Assembly (NCBI RefSeq): GCF_000158095.2
Contig: NZ_CM011002.1
Span: forward strand, 3,133,203-3,197,202
Length of the DNA stretch: 64,000 bases
Direction of reading: 5' to 3'
From: Roseibium alexandrii DFL-11
GTDB taxonomy: Bacteria > Pseudomonadota > Alphaproteobacteria > Rhizobiales > Stappiaceae
The notes under the pieces: model-generated
Seen by the model: the letters and a program-made list of their open reading frames with translations, nothing else
What the model was told of the DNA's origin: nothing
Databases searched by the model: none
Part shown: positions 1 through 9,050 of the stretch, piece by piece
Layout of the letters: every line of letters begins with the position of its first letter
How positions within the stretch are numbered: position 1 is the first letter of the stretch
Made by a program: the position numbers and the translations under genes

Positions 1-2
1 CA

Positions 3-1997
3 GACGGACGCAGCTTTATCGAGCAATTGCAGTCCGCAGTTGGCGCCTTCGGGGCCATGATCGCCGGCCATTTCCAAAACTTGCCTGCACTTGTTACAGG
101 GATTGTGTCGGGAATCGCCGCCTTGTTCGCGGGCTCGGTCGCCGGACCGGTCCACATCCTCCTAGGCTCGATCGCTCTGCTCTTGGTCACGGGTTATGCT
201 GCCGAGTTTCTTTTCAACCGATTGGTCATAAAGAAACGAGAGCAGATACAGTCGCAGCAACCGGAGTCTCTCTTCCAGACCGTCAAGACTGTCTCGATCC
301 GTGCCGGACTGGATCTTGGCGGACTGATCATATTTGCGATTGTTGTCATGATTGTCGGCCGGTTGGCGATCTTCGACCCTATGACCCGGTCCTTTGCGTT
401 CCAGGCAGTGTTTTGGATTGTCCTGCTGCCGAGGGTCATTGCGGCGTTGCTGCGATTTGCGCTTGCGCCCCAGCGCAGCGAACTGCGTTTGGTAAGCGCA
501 AATGACACCACCGCAAAGTCGCTCTACCGCAGCTTCACGTCACTGTTCGCTTTTGTCGGTGTTTCGTTCTTCGTGCGCGACGTGATGCTGGCGACCGGGG
601 CAGATGTTGGCGAGACCTATCGTTTCTTTATCGGTTTCGGTGTGAACGCCTGGCTGGTCGCTGTTCTCTGGAAATCGCGGCATGGCCTCACAAACATCAT
701 TCTGGGCGACGATGACGAACCGACCAGCGGCCTGGAACGCATGGCGCGGTTCTGGCCCTATTTCTCGATGGTGTTCATCGTCTTCAACTGGTTGCTTGTC
801 CAGATCACATCCAGCATGGGCATCGATGCATTGACTGCGGGCCGGTCGCTCGGCGTCATTGCTCTGGTGGTCTTTGCCCCGTTCCTCGACACGATGGTTC
901 GCGGGATCGTGTCCCACATTGTTCCGCCAATGCAGGGCGAAGGTCCGGTTGCCGAGGCCGCACACATGCAAACCCGGCAAAGCTATGTCCGGATTGCCCG
1001 TGTCGCATTGCTGGCATTTCTCATCCTTACCGTAGGCCGTATCTATGGCCTCAACCTGTTGGCCCTTGGCGGTGATGGGGGATCTGACGTTGCCCGCAAC
1101 AGCGTTATCTTCCTTCTGATATTGGCCGCGGGGTATTTGGCGTGGGAAATCACCAATCTCTGGGTCAGCCGCCAACTGGCGAAAGACTCGCCGCCACAAG
1201 CCGCCCAGGACGAGGAATCCGAAATGGGCGGTGCCGGCAAGTCCCGCCTGGCGACAATTCTGCCGCTTGTCCGGGTCGTTCTGCAGGTCACCATTGTCAC
1301 CCTCACCGTCCTGCTTGGATTGAGTCAGCTTGGAGTCAACATCACCCCGCTGCTTGCTGGTGCCGGTGTTGTCGGTCTGGCGGTCGGATTTGGAGCACAA
1401 ACGCTTGTGAGCGATGTTGTCGCGGGCATTTTCTTCCTGATGGACGACGCATTCCGCATGGGTGAATTCATCAACACTGGCGGTGCGCAAGGCACGATTG
1501 AAAAGATCTCGATCCGGTCGATGCAGCTGCGCGGCACGAAGGGAGCTGTGCATGTCGTGCCTTATGGTCAGATTTCAAATCTCACCAATCTGTCGCGCGA
1601 CTGGGTCATCATGAAACTGAAATTCACCATCCCGTTCGACACCGATCAGGAGAAGGTCCGCAAGATCTTCAAGAAAATCGGCCAAGAGATCATGGAGATG
1701 GAGGAATACAAGGACGACATGCTTGCGCCATTCAAAGGCCAGGGCGTCGCAGATGTCGACGATGTCGGTATTGTCGTCCGGGGCAAGTTCACCACCAAAC
1801 CTGGCAAACAGTTCGGTGTCCGCCGGGAAATCTACAAGCGTGTCCAAAAGGCGTTTGAAGAAAACGGGATCCAGTTTGCCCGCAAGGAGGTCCGGGTGCA
1901 GCTGCCGGAAAACACAAAACTCGATGATAGCGAAAAGGAAGCCATTGCCGCGGCAGCGGCAGAAGCTGCAGCCCCTAAACCAGCTCCTCGGACTTAG
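3..1997 (+). CDS. MscS-family mechanosensitive ion channel, 5' end outside window
   Basis: Large inner-membrane channel of the MscS superfamily, which opens under membrane tension to release solutes on osmotic downshock. The reading frame is open to the window edge; a TTG at position 27 is the first possible start inside, but the frame continues upstream, so the gene is probably truncated here. The visible part has many hydrophobic segments over about 430 residues. It then has the conserved MscS pore helix and beta domain (VGLAVGFGAQTLVSDVVAG, then FRMGEF and a VPYGQISNLTN segment) and a cytoplasmic alpha/beta tail ending in an Ala/Pro-rich stretch. The extra membrane helices ahead of the MscS core make it a large YbiO/MscK-like member rather than small MscS. 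The subfamily is uncertain because the N-terminus is missing. Confidence 0.9.
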   Translation, partial: DGRSFIEQLQSAVGAFGAMIAGHFQNLPALVTGIVSGIAALFAGSVAGPVHILLGSIALLLVTGYAAEFLFNRLVIKKREQIQSQQPESLFQTVKTVSIRAGLDLGGLIIFAIVVMIVGRLAIFDPMTRSFAFQAVFWIVLLPRVIAALLRFALAPQRSELRLVSANDTTAKSLYRSFTSLFAFVGVSFFVRDVMLATGADVGETYRFFIGFGVNAWLVAVLWKSRHGLTNIILGDDDEPTSGLERMARFWPYFSMVFIVFNWLLVQITSSMGIDALTAGRSLGVIALVVFAPFLDTMVRGIVSHIVPPMQGEGPVAEAAHMQTRQSYVRIARVALLAFLILTVGRIYGLNLLALGGDGGSDVARNSVIFLLILAAGYLAWEITNLWVSRQLAKDSPPQAAQDEESEMGGAGKSRLATILPLVRVVLQVTIVTLTVLLGLSQLGVNITPLLAGAGVVGLAVGFGAQTLVSDVVAGIFFLMDDAFRMGEFINTGGAQGTIEKISIRSMQLRGTKGAVHVVPYGQISNLTNLSRDWVIMKLKFTIPFDTDQEKVRKIFKKIGQEIMEMEEYKDDMLAPFKGQGVADVDDVGIVVRGKFTTKPGKQFGVRREIYKRVQKAFEENGIQFARKEVRVQLPENTKLDDSEKEAIAAAAAEAAAPKPAPRT

Positions 1998-2004
1998 TTT
2001 GAAA

Positions 2005-2040
2005 AGTAAGCCCTTCTGCGCATTGGCGGAAGGGCTCCCT
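2005..2040 (+). terminator. Hairpin after the MscS-type gene
   Basis: A perfect 8-base inverted repeat (AGCCCTTC at 2009-2016, GAAGGGCT at 2029-2036, 12-base loop) starts 12 bases after the stop codon. It is not followed by a T-run, so it is only a possible weak terminator or a 3'-end stabilising structure. Confidence 0.4.
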
Positions 2041-2099
2041 CAAGCGTATCATTGAACCACAGACATATGTTTCGTGCGCTTTTGGGAGGAAGCTGAGAC

Positions 2100-2930
2100 A
2101 TGAGCGAACAAGAATTGGCGTCAAACGAGCTGCGCCCAATGCCGCAGGTCAACAAGATCACCGCAAATGACGTGATCGATGCACTGGCCGCAGGTATGGC
2201 GGATTTCCGCCGGGCCCCGGTCTACGGCATAACGATCGGAGCAATCTTTGCGGCAGGGGGACTGTTTGTTGTCCTCAGCGCCGCTGCACTGAAGATGAGT
2301 TACCTGTCCTATCCGGCCGCCGCCGGGTTCGTTCTTCTCGGCCCTTTTGCCGCAGTGGGACTTTACGAGGTCAGCCGCAGACTGCAATCGGGGGAAGAGC
2401 TCTCCTGGTCCAAGATTTTGGGCACCATGTGGGCGCAAAAGGGCCGGGAACTCTCCTGGATGGCGTTTGTAGTCCTCTTCATCCAGATCATGTGGATGTA
2501 TCAGGTCCGGCTGCTGCTTGCGCTCTTTTTAGGCTTCAGGTCATTCGCTTCGTTTGAAGAGTTTTTGACCGAGATTGTCTCGACGCCGGAAGGCCTGATG
2601 TTCCTGGCCGTCGGGCATGTGGTCGGTGCCATCCTGTCCCTAATCCTCTTTTCTCTGACCGTCATCTCGTTCCCGCTCCTTCTCGAAGAGGACCGGGATT
2701 TCATAACGGCAATGATCACAAGCGTTCGTGCGGTTGTCACGTCTCCAGTGCCGATGATCGGCTGGGCGTTCGCCGTGACCGCCACATTGATCGTCTCGAT
2801 GGCACCCGGTTTCCTGGGATTGATTATCACACTGCCGATCCTCGGACACACAACATGGCACCTTTACAAAAAGTGCGTGGTAATGCCGGAGGAGCCAGCG
2901 TCAAGCGTTCAAACTCAATCTTCAACTTAA
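2100..2930 (+). CDS. DUF2189 domain-containing integral membrane protein
   Basis: 276-residue predicted inner-membrane protein of the DUF2189 family, function unknown. A hydrophilic N-terminus of about 30 residues is followed by roughly six hydrophobic segments. The family's typical opening (DVIDALAAGMADFRRAPVYG, then a glycine-rich helix) is clear near residues 24-60. The start is supported by GGAGG about 9 bases upstream of the ATG. It stands in the same direction as the MscS-type gene, 102 bases downstream and beyond a hairpin, so it probably has its own promoter. DUF2189 proteins are common in alphaproteobacteria; no catalytic motif is visible. Confidence 0.85.
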   Translation: MSEQELASNELRPMPQVNKITANDVIDALAAGMADFRRAPVYGITIGAIFAAGGLFVVLSAAALKMSYLSYPAAAGFVLLGPFAAVGLYEVSRRLQSGEELSWSKILGTMWAQKGRELSWMAFVVLFIQIMWMYQVRLLLALFLGFRSFASFEEFLTEIVSTPEGLMFLAVGHVVGAILSLILFSLTVISFPLLLEEDRDFITAMITSVRAVVTSPVPMIGWAFAVTATLIVSMAPGFLGLIITLPILGHTTWHLYKKCVVMPEEPASSVQTQSST

Positions 2931-3024
2931 GAAGCCCTAGCCAGCTGTAATAAGCTCTTCTTAATCACTGTCTCGTCATTCTTGCGGCTATGAACAATGG
3001 ATTGGTAGTTCGGCGGAAATTGAT

Positions 3025-3477
3025 ATGGCGAACACACGACAGATCACACGTCCTTGGGTGGCTTCGATTGGGCTGCTCTTTGGAGGTTGCGCGCTATTGA
3101 TCGTTCTGTTCCATTTTGGCGCCGGTCCGCTCGACCCTCAGCCAACCATAGGTCAGACGATCGGCGAAACAGCGGCTGACATCAGACAATCTGCCGTACG
3201 CGCCCTGAAAGGCGAACCTCAACCAGAGCCAGAAGCCCAGCCCTGGAGCCTGGATCGTTTGCTGAAGACCCTAGGGCCAATTCTCGGTGGTGTGGCAATT
3301 CTGCTTGGGACGCTGGCGTATGTGCTTAGAGAGGACCGGAGGTTGGCGACCACCGCGGTCGGGATCGGCGCGTTTGCTATCGGCTTTCAGCTCTTTACGT
3401 GGACCATTTTGATGGTTGCCGGGGTTATTCTACTCCTCGGTATAATGTATAATTTGGGGAGTGTTTTGGGAGAGTAG
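3025..3477 (+). CDS. Small membrane protein of unknown function
   Basis: 150-residue protein that I do not recognise. It has an N-terminal hydrophobic helix (about residues 13-32), a polar, proline- and glutamate-rich middle (residues 35-75) and two further hydrophobic helices (about 84-103 and 110-145). This suggests an inner-membrane protein with a periplasmic or cytoplasmic linker. The ATG lies behind a GGCGGA sequence at moderate distance. It converges on truA with only 11 bases between stop codons and no visible terminator. Codon use looks like its neighbours. Confidence 0.6.
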   Translation: MANTRQITRPWVASIGLLFGGCALLIVLFHFGAGPLDPQPTIGQTIGETAADIRQSAVRALKGEPQPEPEAQPWSLDRLLKTLGPILGGVAILLGTLAYVLREDRRLATTAVGIGAFAIGFQLFTWTILMVAGVILLLGIMYNLGSVLGE

Positions 3478-3488
3478 GCGTTGCTCGA

Positions 3489-4307
3489 CTAAGCTTCAGT
3501 CTCTACAGCAGCCATCTCTGCCTTGCGCGCCTGCCACTCTACCAGGGAGTCAATGTCCACCTGCGCGGGCCGGTAATCAACACGTGTCAGGTAAAGACCG
3601 TCAGCTGGAGCGACCGGACCACACGCTTTCCGGTCCCGGGCTTTCAAGGCGTTGGTGATGTCGCCAGGTCCCCATCGGTCTTCTCCAACCAATCTCAATG
3701 TCCCAACCATTGAGCGGACCTGATTGTGCAGGAAAGACCGGCTGGAACATTCGGCAATCACAAAATCGCCGTCCCGGTAAACTGAAAAATGCTCAAGCGT
3801 CTTTTCCGGGCTTTTTGCCTGACACCGGGAGTGACGGAAGGTCGTAAAATCATGGTGGCCAACGAACTCCTGTGCCGCCTGGTGCATGGCATCGGCATCC
3901 AGCTCATGTTTCACGTGCCAAGCCAAACCGAGCTGATGCGTTAACGGTTGCAGGCGATTGTGGATTCGATAGCGATAGGCACGCCGGATCGCAGAGAAGC
4001 GGGCATCAAATCCCTCATGCATTTCTTCACAATCAAGGATGACCACCGGGTCTGGCTGGCAATGGAAATTCAACGCACCCATGACGGTTTTGGTAGGCCA
4101 TTGCTTTGAGAGATCCGCATGGCACACCTGACCGGTTGCATGAACACCAGTATCCGTGCGCCCTGCCCCGCCAATGGTCACTTCTTCGCCGGAAAACGCT
4201 TTGATCGCCCGCTCGATCACCGCCTGCACGGACGGCGCATTTGCCTGCCGCTGCCATCCGGAAAACGGCCGGCCATCATACTCCACGGTCAGCTTGTATC
4301 GCGGCAT
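3489..4307 (-). CDS. truA: tRNA pseudouridine(38-40) synthase TruA
   Basis: 272-residue enzyme that isomerises uridine to pseudouridine at positions 38-40 of the tRNA anticodon stem-loop. The N-terminus ([18 protein letters not shown]) and the catalytic aspartate loop ([12 protein letters not shown], about residues 47-58; most family members have GRTDAGVHA) are intact, as is the later [12 protein letters not shown] segment. The length is normal for the family. It lies 8 bases downstream of the GNAT gene with an AAGAAG ribosome-binding site, as the last gene of a def-fmt-GNAT-truA cluster. Confidence 0.97.
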   Translation of the reverse strand: MPRYKLTVEYDGRPFSGWQRQANAPSVQAVIERAIKAFSGEEVTIGGAGRTDTGVHATGQVCHADLSKQWPTKTVMGALNFHCQPDPVVILDCEEMHEGFDARFSAIRRAYRYRIHNRLQPLTHQLGLAWHVKHELDADAMHQAAQEFVGHHDFTTFRHSRCQAKSPEKTLEHFSVYRDGDFVIAECSSRSFLHNQVRSMVGTLRLVGEDRWGPGDITNALKARDRKACGPVAPADGLYLTRVDYRPAQVDIDSLVEWQARKAEMAAVETEA

Positions 4308-4315
4308 CGGTCTTC

Positions 4316-4855
4316 TTAATCAAACTCTTCAAAGGGCGTGGCGAAGGTAACTTCGATCGGCAAGTTGTTCGACCCGGCTTCGGTCAAGGGTGCCGCCATA
4401 AAAGCCGCACCGGCATAGGGTCCATGAACTTTTTTTGCCAAGTCCGCATCAAAGCCAAATCTTGGGAAATAGCTCGGCGGACCGAGCACCAAAACCAGAT
4501 CTTCTTGCAGCTCGCCGAGACGCTTCATTGACGATTCAATCAGCCTGGATCCGATACCTTTGCGTTGCTCACCAGCTCGTATCGAGACTGGGGCAAGACA
4601 GGCAACCTGAACGGCTTGATTGGCCCCAATCGTTGTGTTGGTGACCCGACTAAACGCTATATGTCCTAGGAAAGCGCCATCAGGTGCTACTGCCACCTGT
4701 TCCAGTACGAGCGCACCGCAATGACGTAGCTTGTGTACGAGGCGCGCTTCCATATCCGACGGATAAACGGACAGAAGGAGCGCCGCAACAGCCTTTTCAT
4801 CCGCAGGTGTGAGTTCCCGGATGGTTATGTCGGAAATGGTGCCGTCTTTGCTCAT
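4316..4855 (-). CDS. GNAT family N-acetyltransferase
   Basis: 179-residue acetyltransferase of the GNAT fold, resembling YhbS-type enzymes; the substrate cannot be told. The acetyl-CoA-binding loop is visible as [15 protein letters not shown] (about residues 97-111), followed by the alpha helix and FPRFGFD near residue 140. I place the start at 4855 because AGGAG sits 7 bases upstream; an in-frame ATG at 4927 would force a 53-base overlap with fmt. The gene sits between fmt and truA, which are adjacent in many relatives, so it looks like an insertion into a translation-related cluster. Acetylation of a translation component is possible but not shown. Confidence 0.88.
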   Translation of the reverse strand: MSKDGTISDITIRELTPADEKAVAALLLSVYPSDMEARLVHKLRHCGALVLEQVAVAPDGAFLGHIAFSRVTNTTIGANQAVQVACLAPVSIRAGEQRKGIGSRLIESSMKRLGELQEDLVLVLGPPSYFPRFGFDADLAKKVHGPYAGAAFMAAPLTEAGSNNLPIEVTFATPFEEFD

Positions 4856-4874
4856 TGGTCGCTCCTGCTGCAGC

Positions 4875-5813
4875 CTAGCTGACATGTGCTCCAACAGATA
4901 GGGCGGCGCCGCGTAAGAAATCTTCACCTGTCATCGGTTTCTTGCCTGCCCGCTGCACCTGATCGAGGCGCACCGCATTAGCGCCACAAGCCACAACCGG
5001 TGCCCCGTCAACAGCCAATACACTCCCCGCATCGCCATTGCCGTCTGCCAAGCTGCTGCGCAAAATCTTTACCCGTTCCGTTTTGCCACCCAGCTCCATC
5101 TCGCACCAAGCGCCCGGGAAAGGAGAAAGGCCGCGGATGTGATTGTGTACGTTTTCAGCCGACAAAGACCATTCGATCCGAGTTTCCTGTTTGGAGAGCT
5201 TCGCCGCATAGGTGACGCCCTCCTCGGATTGCAACTGTTCGCCCAACGCGCTCCGGGACAAGGCTGCGAGCGCCCGAACCATCAAGTCGCCACCAAGGCT
5301 CGACAATTGGTCGTGCAACTCTCCGGCAGTCATGTTTTCCGAGATTGCTAAAGTCTCAGACATACAAACAGGCCCCGTATCCAGTCCCTCTTCCATCCGC
5401 ATGACCTGAACCGCGGTCTCTTTGTCCCCGGCCATGATCGCCCGATTGATCGGCGCAGCCCCCCGCCAGCGCGGCAGCATCGATGCGTGCAAATTCAGGC
5501 AGCCCTGCTCCGGGGCCTCCAGGATCGCTTTTGGAAGCAACAGACCGTACGCGACAACAACCGCAACATCGGCGTCAAGCGCAGCAAACTGGGCTTGGTC
5601 CTCCGGGCTTTTCAGGCTTGTAGGCGTGAAAACCGGAATGCCAAACGATTCCGCCGCCTCGTGGACGGGGGACTTTTTCAGATCCATGCCCCGCCCGGCC
5701 GGACGCGGCGGCTGTGAATAGCAAGCCACAACCTCATGGCCCTGCCCAACGATTTCCATCAAGGTTGGCACGGAGAAATCGGGGGTGCCCATAAAAACGA
5801 CGCGAAGTGACAT
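4875..5813 (-). CDS. fmt: Methionyl-tRNA formyltransferase
   Basis: 312-residue enzyme that formylates the initiator methionyl-tRNA using 10-formyltetrahydrofolate. The N-terminal Rossmann-like formyltransferase domain begins at once ([15 protein letters not shown]). It carries the catalytic [16 protein letters not shown] block (about residues 107-122) and the GLDTGPV motif near residue 145. The C-terminal OB-fold domain occupies roughly residues 205-305. Length is typical. It follows def by about 43 bases, the usual functional pair, since deformylase removes the group that Fmt adds. Confidence 0.97.
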   Translation of the reverse strand: MSLRVVFMGTPDFSVPTLMEIVGQGHEVVACYSQPPRPAGRGMDLKKSPVHEAAESFGIPVFTPTSLKSPEDQAQFAALDADVAVVVAYGLLLPKAILEAPEQGCLNLHASMLPRWRGAAPINRAIMAGDKETAVQVMRMEEGLDTGPVCMSETLAISENMTAGELHDQLSSLGGDLMVRALAALSRSALGEQLQSEEGVTYAAKLSKQETRIEWSLSAENVHNHIRGLSPFPGAWCEMELGGKTERVKILRSSLADGNGDAGSVLAVDGAPVVACGANAVRLDQVQRAGKKPMTGEDFLRGAALSVGAHVS

Positions 5814-5856
5814 CTGTTTCCCAGAATCTGGAGGATTGAGTGCCTTGCGGCGTTGC

Positions 5857-6375
5857 TTAGAGTTGGCCGGCCAGTTTGGCCTGTTTCGTGAACTTCTTGA
5901 CCACCCGATCGCGTTTCAGTTTGGACAGATAATCGATGAACAACTTGCCGTTCAGGTGGTCGAGCTCGTGCTGGATACAAGTTGCCAGCAATCCATCGGC
6001 CTTGATCTCCTGTTCCGCACCTTCCCGGTCCATAAACTTGACGGCAACTTCAGCCGGACGCTCGACGTCTTCATAATAGTCCGGGATCGACAGGCACCCT
6101 TCCTGATAGACTGAAAGTTCATCACCGTACCAGATGATTTCCGGGTTGATGAAAACCATCGGTTCCTTGGGTGCATCCTCCTTGGCAACATCAAGAACGA
6201 AGATACGTTTCAAGATGCCGACCTGGCTGGCAGCAAGGCCAATACCGGGGGCGTCATACATGGTTTCCAGCATATCATCGGCGAGGGCGATGGTTTCAGC
6301 GTCGACCTTTTCAATTGGCGCACACACTTCGCGGAGAACCGGGTCTGGAATGGTGATAATCGGGCGTTTTGTCAT
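5857..6375 (-). CDS. def: Peptide deformylase
   Basis: 172-residue metal-dependent enzyme that removes the N-formyl group from nascent proteins. All three class I motifs are visible: [10 protein letters not shown] near residue 43, EGCLSIP near residue 93 (metal-binding Cys) and QHELDHLNG near residue 135 (two His and the catalytic Glu). I chose the ATG at 6375, which gives the normal length; a TTG at 6426 would add 17 atypical residues. It is the first gene of the def-fmt-GNAT-truA run and is divergent from rmuC, so the interval between them should hold both promoters. Confidence 0.97.
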   Translation of the reverse strand: MTKRPIITIPDPVLREVCAPIEKVDAETIALADDMLETMYDAPGIGLAASQVGILKRIFVLDVAKEDAPKEPMVFINPEIIWYGDELSVYQEGCLSIPDYYEDVERPAEVAVKFMDREGAEQEIKADGLLATCIQHELDHLNGKLFIDYLSKLKRDRVVKKFTKQAKLAGQL

Positions 6376-6500
6376 GCGCCTGACATAGGAAATCGCGGCA
6401 TCCCGGTCAACGCGTAATTCCGCCAAGTGTGCCAGCCAGTTCCCCCTTTCCCGCCCTCTTGCCGGATGTTCTTTGCTCCGAATCGTTCTATGTTTGTTTC

Positions 6501-7688
6501 ATGAACGAGATCCTTTTCGAATTGAGCGGACGACCGATCACGGTTTTGGAAACGGCCGTTGGAGGCGGACTGTTTCTGCTTGCCCTGATTGTCTGGCTGA
6601 TCATGAAAACCATGCGGGAGATCCGTCTGCGGGCGGAAGCCGATACAGCCGCAACGGAGCGCATTCACGAACTGGAAAGCCACCTCTCCCAATTGCTGAA
6701 GTCTCAAGGTGAAATGACCGGCCGGATGCAGACCATGGCCGAGGTCTTCGGCTCTCGTCAGTCGGACATGATGCGCGCCGTCAATGAGCGCCTTGACGGC
6801 ATGGGGCACAAGCTCGGACTTTCCATGGCAGATACGAGCAAGCGCACCCAGGACGGACTGCGGCATCTGCATGAGCGGCTTGCGGTGATCGACCGGGCGC
6901 AGGCGACCATCACGGACCTTTCAGGACAGGTCGGGCAGCTTCAAGCGATCCTTTCAAACAAGCAGACGCGAGGGGCATTCGGACAAGGACGCATGGAAGC
7001 GATCATCCAGGATCAACTGGCGCCGAGCGGTTACTCTTTTCAATCCACGCTCTCCAACAACAGTCGACCTGATTGTCTCATTCACATGCCAAACGGAGCG
7101 CCTCCGCTCGCCATCGACGCTAAGTTCCCGCTAGAGGCGTTTAATCTCATTCGGAATGCCGAAACGGACGAACAGCTCAAGTATGCGCAAGCACAGTTCA
7201 GGCGAGACTTCACAAAGCATATACAAGACATCAGCGAAAAATACCTGCTCCCAGGAGAGACCCAGGACACTGCGTTCCTCTTTGTGCCATCCGAAAGCAT
7301 CTTCGCAGAGCTTAATGAGCGGTTTGAAGACTTGATCCAGAAATCACACCGCGCCCGCGTGGTAATCGTATCGCCGTCGCTTTTGATGCTGTCGATCCAA
7401 GTGATCCATTCCGTGTTGCGCGATGCGAAAATGCGCGAACAGGCTCATCTCATTCAAGCCGAAGTTGGCCACTTGATTGCAGATGTCGGCCGCCTCAACG
7501 ACCGTGTCGGCAAGCTGCAGTCTCACTTTGCCCAGGCCAACAAGGACATCGACCAGATCTTGATCTCGTCCGAAAAGATCGGAAAACGCAGCCGCAAGAT
7601 CGAGGACCTGGAGCTTGGCGAGGCCTCTTCGGGCGCTGACCCACAAGGCGATGACGCGCCTCAACTGGCCATGGCTCCCGACCGCTAG
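6501..7688 (+). CDS. rmuC: DNA recombination protein RmuC
   Basis: 395-residue RmuC-family protein, thought to limit recombination at inverted repeats through a nuclease-like domain. A single N-terminal membrane helix (about residues 16-35) is followed by a long coiled coil (about 40-165) and then the conserved RmuC domain (LAIDAKFPLEAF, DTAFLFVPSESIFAEL, VVIVSPSLLML). The ATG at 6501 is preferred over a GTG at 6429 because it places the membrane helix at the usual distance; neither has a strong ribosome-binding site. It is divergent from def, an arrangement found in other Hyphomicrobiales. Confidence 0.93.
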   Translation: MNEILFELSGRPITVLETAVGGGLFLLALIVWLIMKTMREIRLRAEADTAATERIHELESHLSQLLKSQGEMTGRMQTMAEVFGSRQSDMMRAVNERLDGMGHKLGLSMADTSKRTQDGLRHLHERLAVIDRAQATITDLSGQVGQLQAILSNKQTRGAFGQGRMEAIIQDQLAPSGYSFQSTLSNNSRPDCLIHMPNGAPPLAIDAKFPLEAFNLIRNAETDEQLKYAQAQFRRDFTKHIQDISEKYLLPGETQDTAFLFVPSESIFAELNERFEDLIQKSHRARVVIVSPSLLMLSIQVIHSVLRDAKMREQAHLIQAEVGHLIADVGRLNDRVGKLQSHFAQANKDIDQILISSEKIGKRSRKIEDLELGEASSGADPQGDDAPQLAMAPDR

Positions 7689-7726
7689 GGCCGCCCGGTC
7701 TTTGCAGCGAGCCTGTCGTGTCTGTC

Positions 7727-8602
7727 TCAGCCGAGGCGGCGCGCTTTCGTGATCGCGCCCCATTCGGTCGCCGCTATTCTGGCAACGGCTTTGTCGAGCT
7801 CTTCATAAGCCACGGTCATCGTGTGGCCGTTGGCATGAAGCAGCTGGTTTGGAGCAGTGATGATCCCAACGTGCCCTTTCCAAAACAGGAGATCGCCACG
7901 AATAAGCGACGACACGTTATCGAAAGGTATTTCAGTCCCGGCTTCCGCTTCCTGCATGTCACTGTCCCGAGGCAGAAGTATACCTCCTGTCTGGGCTGCC
8001 AGTTGAACGAGCGCAGAACAATCCAACCCCAAACTGGAGCGTCCCCCCCACAAATAAGGCGTTCCAAGGAGTGCTTCAGCACTTGCAACCCAATCGGCAT
8101 CCGTGTGGCCCAAGGGAACCAGGTGTTTTGCGACAATAGCAGAGCCATCTGCCAAGACAGCGTATTGCAAGCCTCGCGTTTCTGCTTCGCCAGCAACACT
8201 CACCAAAGACCCGATCGAAAGCAGGCTAAGCGGCGGCATCTTGAGCTCAGGGGCTGGATACAGAAACGTCCTCAACGCAGTAACGCGATGCGTTGGTTTT
8301 TCGGCCTTCTGAATGGCGTCAGAGGAAAACCAGCCCACGTAGCCATCGGTTTCCAACTGGCCCCAAGCCCAGCCCTCAGGGGTTTGTTCGTAAACGGTGA
8401 TTTTCTCGCCGAACAAACCTTCCGTATCAATTGAAATGTCTTGCCGAGGCTGCGGCCTAAACTCCAAACGGTCAGCGCTCACCCGGTACTTCTCACCCTC
8501 TACAAACCGGTCTGCGGCTACCTGCCCTTCATACGATTTGGCTGCGAGATCCATACGCACCGGGTGACGCCGTCGATCGAAGTTGGTCTGCATGAAAGGC
8601 AA
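7727..8602 (-). CDS. NlpC/P60 family (C40) cell-wall peptidase
   Basis: 291-residue protein with two SH3-like domains (about residues 30-95 and 105-160) and a C-terminal NlpC/P60 cysteine peptidase domain. The domain has the catalytic Cys in GLDCSALVQ (about residue 195), the His in GHVGI and the third polar residue in HANGH. Relatives cut gamma-D-glutamyl bonds in murein peptides. No signal peptide is obvious, so it may act on imported muropeptides in the cytoplasm, as dipeptidyl-peptidase VI does. The nearby M17 aminopeptidase would fit a peptide-recycling role, though that link is inference. Length fits the alphaproteobacterial family. Confidence 0.92.
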   Translation of the reverse strand: MPFMQTNFDRRRHPVRMDLAAKSYEGQVAADRFVEGEKYRVSADRLEFRPQPRQDISIDTEGLFGEKITVYEQTPEGWAWGQLETDGYVGWFSSDAIQKAEKPTHRVTALRTFLYPAPELKMPPLSLLSIGSLVSVAGEAETRGLQYAVLADGSAIVAKHLVPLGHTDADWVASAEALLGTPYLWGGRSSLGLDCSALVQLAAQTGGILLPRDSDMQEAEAGTEIPFDNVSSLIRGDLLFWKGHVGIITAPNQLLHANGHTMTVAYEELDKAVARIAATEWGAITKARRLG

Positions 8603-8639
8603 TCTGTCTTAGCTTGAGAGACATAAACGAGTGAGGCAT

Positions 8640-8990
8640 TTATCGAGGAAGCTCAGCGGCCTTTTCGACAACGAGGTCACCAAGCTGCTCTAAATAGAGC
8701 GCACCTTCAACCGTACGTGTGATGATCACATTGCGTTTGTCGGCCTCATCCCTTTTTCGAGACAGCAACCGCATGGATCCGAGAGTGTCGAGAGCCCGCG
8801 TGATGGCCGGTTTGGTGACGTTTAGTTTTGCAGCCAAACCGCGCACGGTGTGGGGCGGCGGCTCGAGGTAAACCGTCAAAAGAATCGTCAATTGCCGCGC
8901 GGACAGATCCTGATCGCTGCCGCGGACCAACGCCAAATTGACCTCATGCATGAGCCGCAACGCCTGTGCGCCGCGTATTTCGATGCCCAT
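8640..8990 (-). CDS. MarR-like winged-helix transcriptional regulator
   Basis: Small DNA-binding protein of 116 residues from the ATG at 8990, or 130 from a GTG at 9032. A winged helix-turn-helix is visible (LSARQLTILLTVYLE, then VRGLAAKLNVTKPAITRALDTL, then the wing LLSRKRDEADKRNVIITRT), typical of the MarR superfamily. It is shorter than most MarR proteins and probably dimerises through its terminal helices. It lies between the C40 peptidase and the M17 aminopeptidase genes on the same strand, suggesting it may control them; no operator was identified. The ligand is unknown. Confidence 0.82.
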   Translation of the reverse strand: MGIEIRGAQALRLMHEVNLALVRGSDQDLSARQLTILLTVYLEPPPHTVRGLAAKLNVTKPAITRALDTLGSMRLLSRKRDEADKRNVIITRTVEGALYLEQLGDLVVEKAAELPR

Positions 8991-9050
8991 CGAAGACCCG
9001 TTTCCAATTCCTACCGAGGGCCATTCAAGCACAAATACGTTTCGGTTCCG

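Noticed and set aside
540..1553. Long minus-strand open frame (337 codons) opposite the MscS-type gene
   Set aside because: Its sequence is rich in His, Gln and Arg with no domain, and it lies wholly inside a clear membrane-channel gene. It is a codon-bias shadow.
7718..8434. Plus-strand open frame opposite the NlpC/P60 gene
   Set aside because: It has no recognisable domain and lies antisense to a gene with an intact catalytic site.
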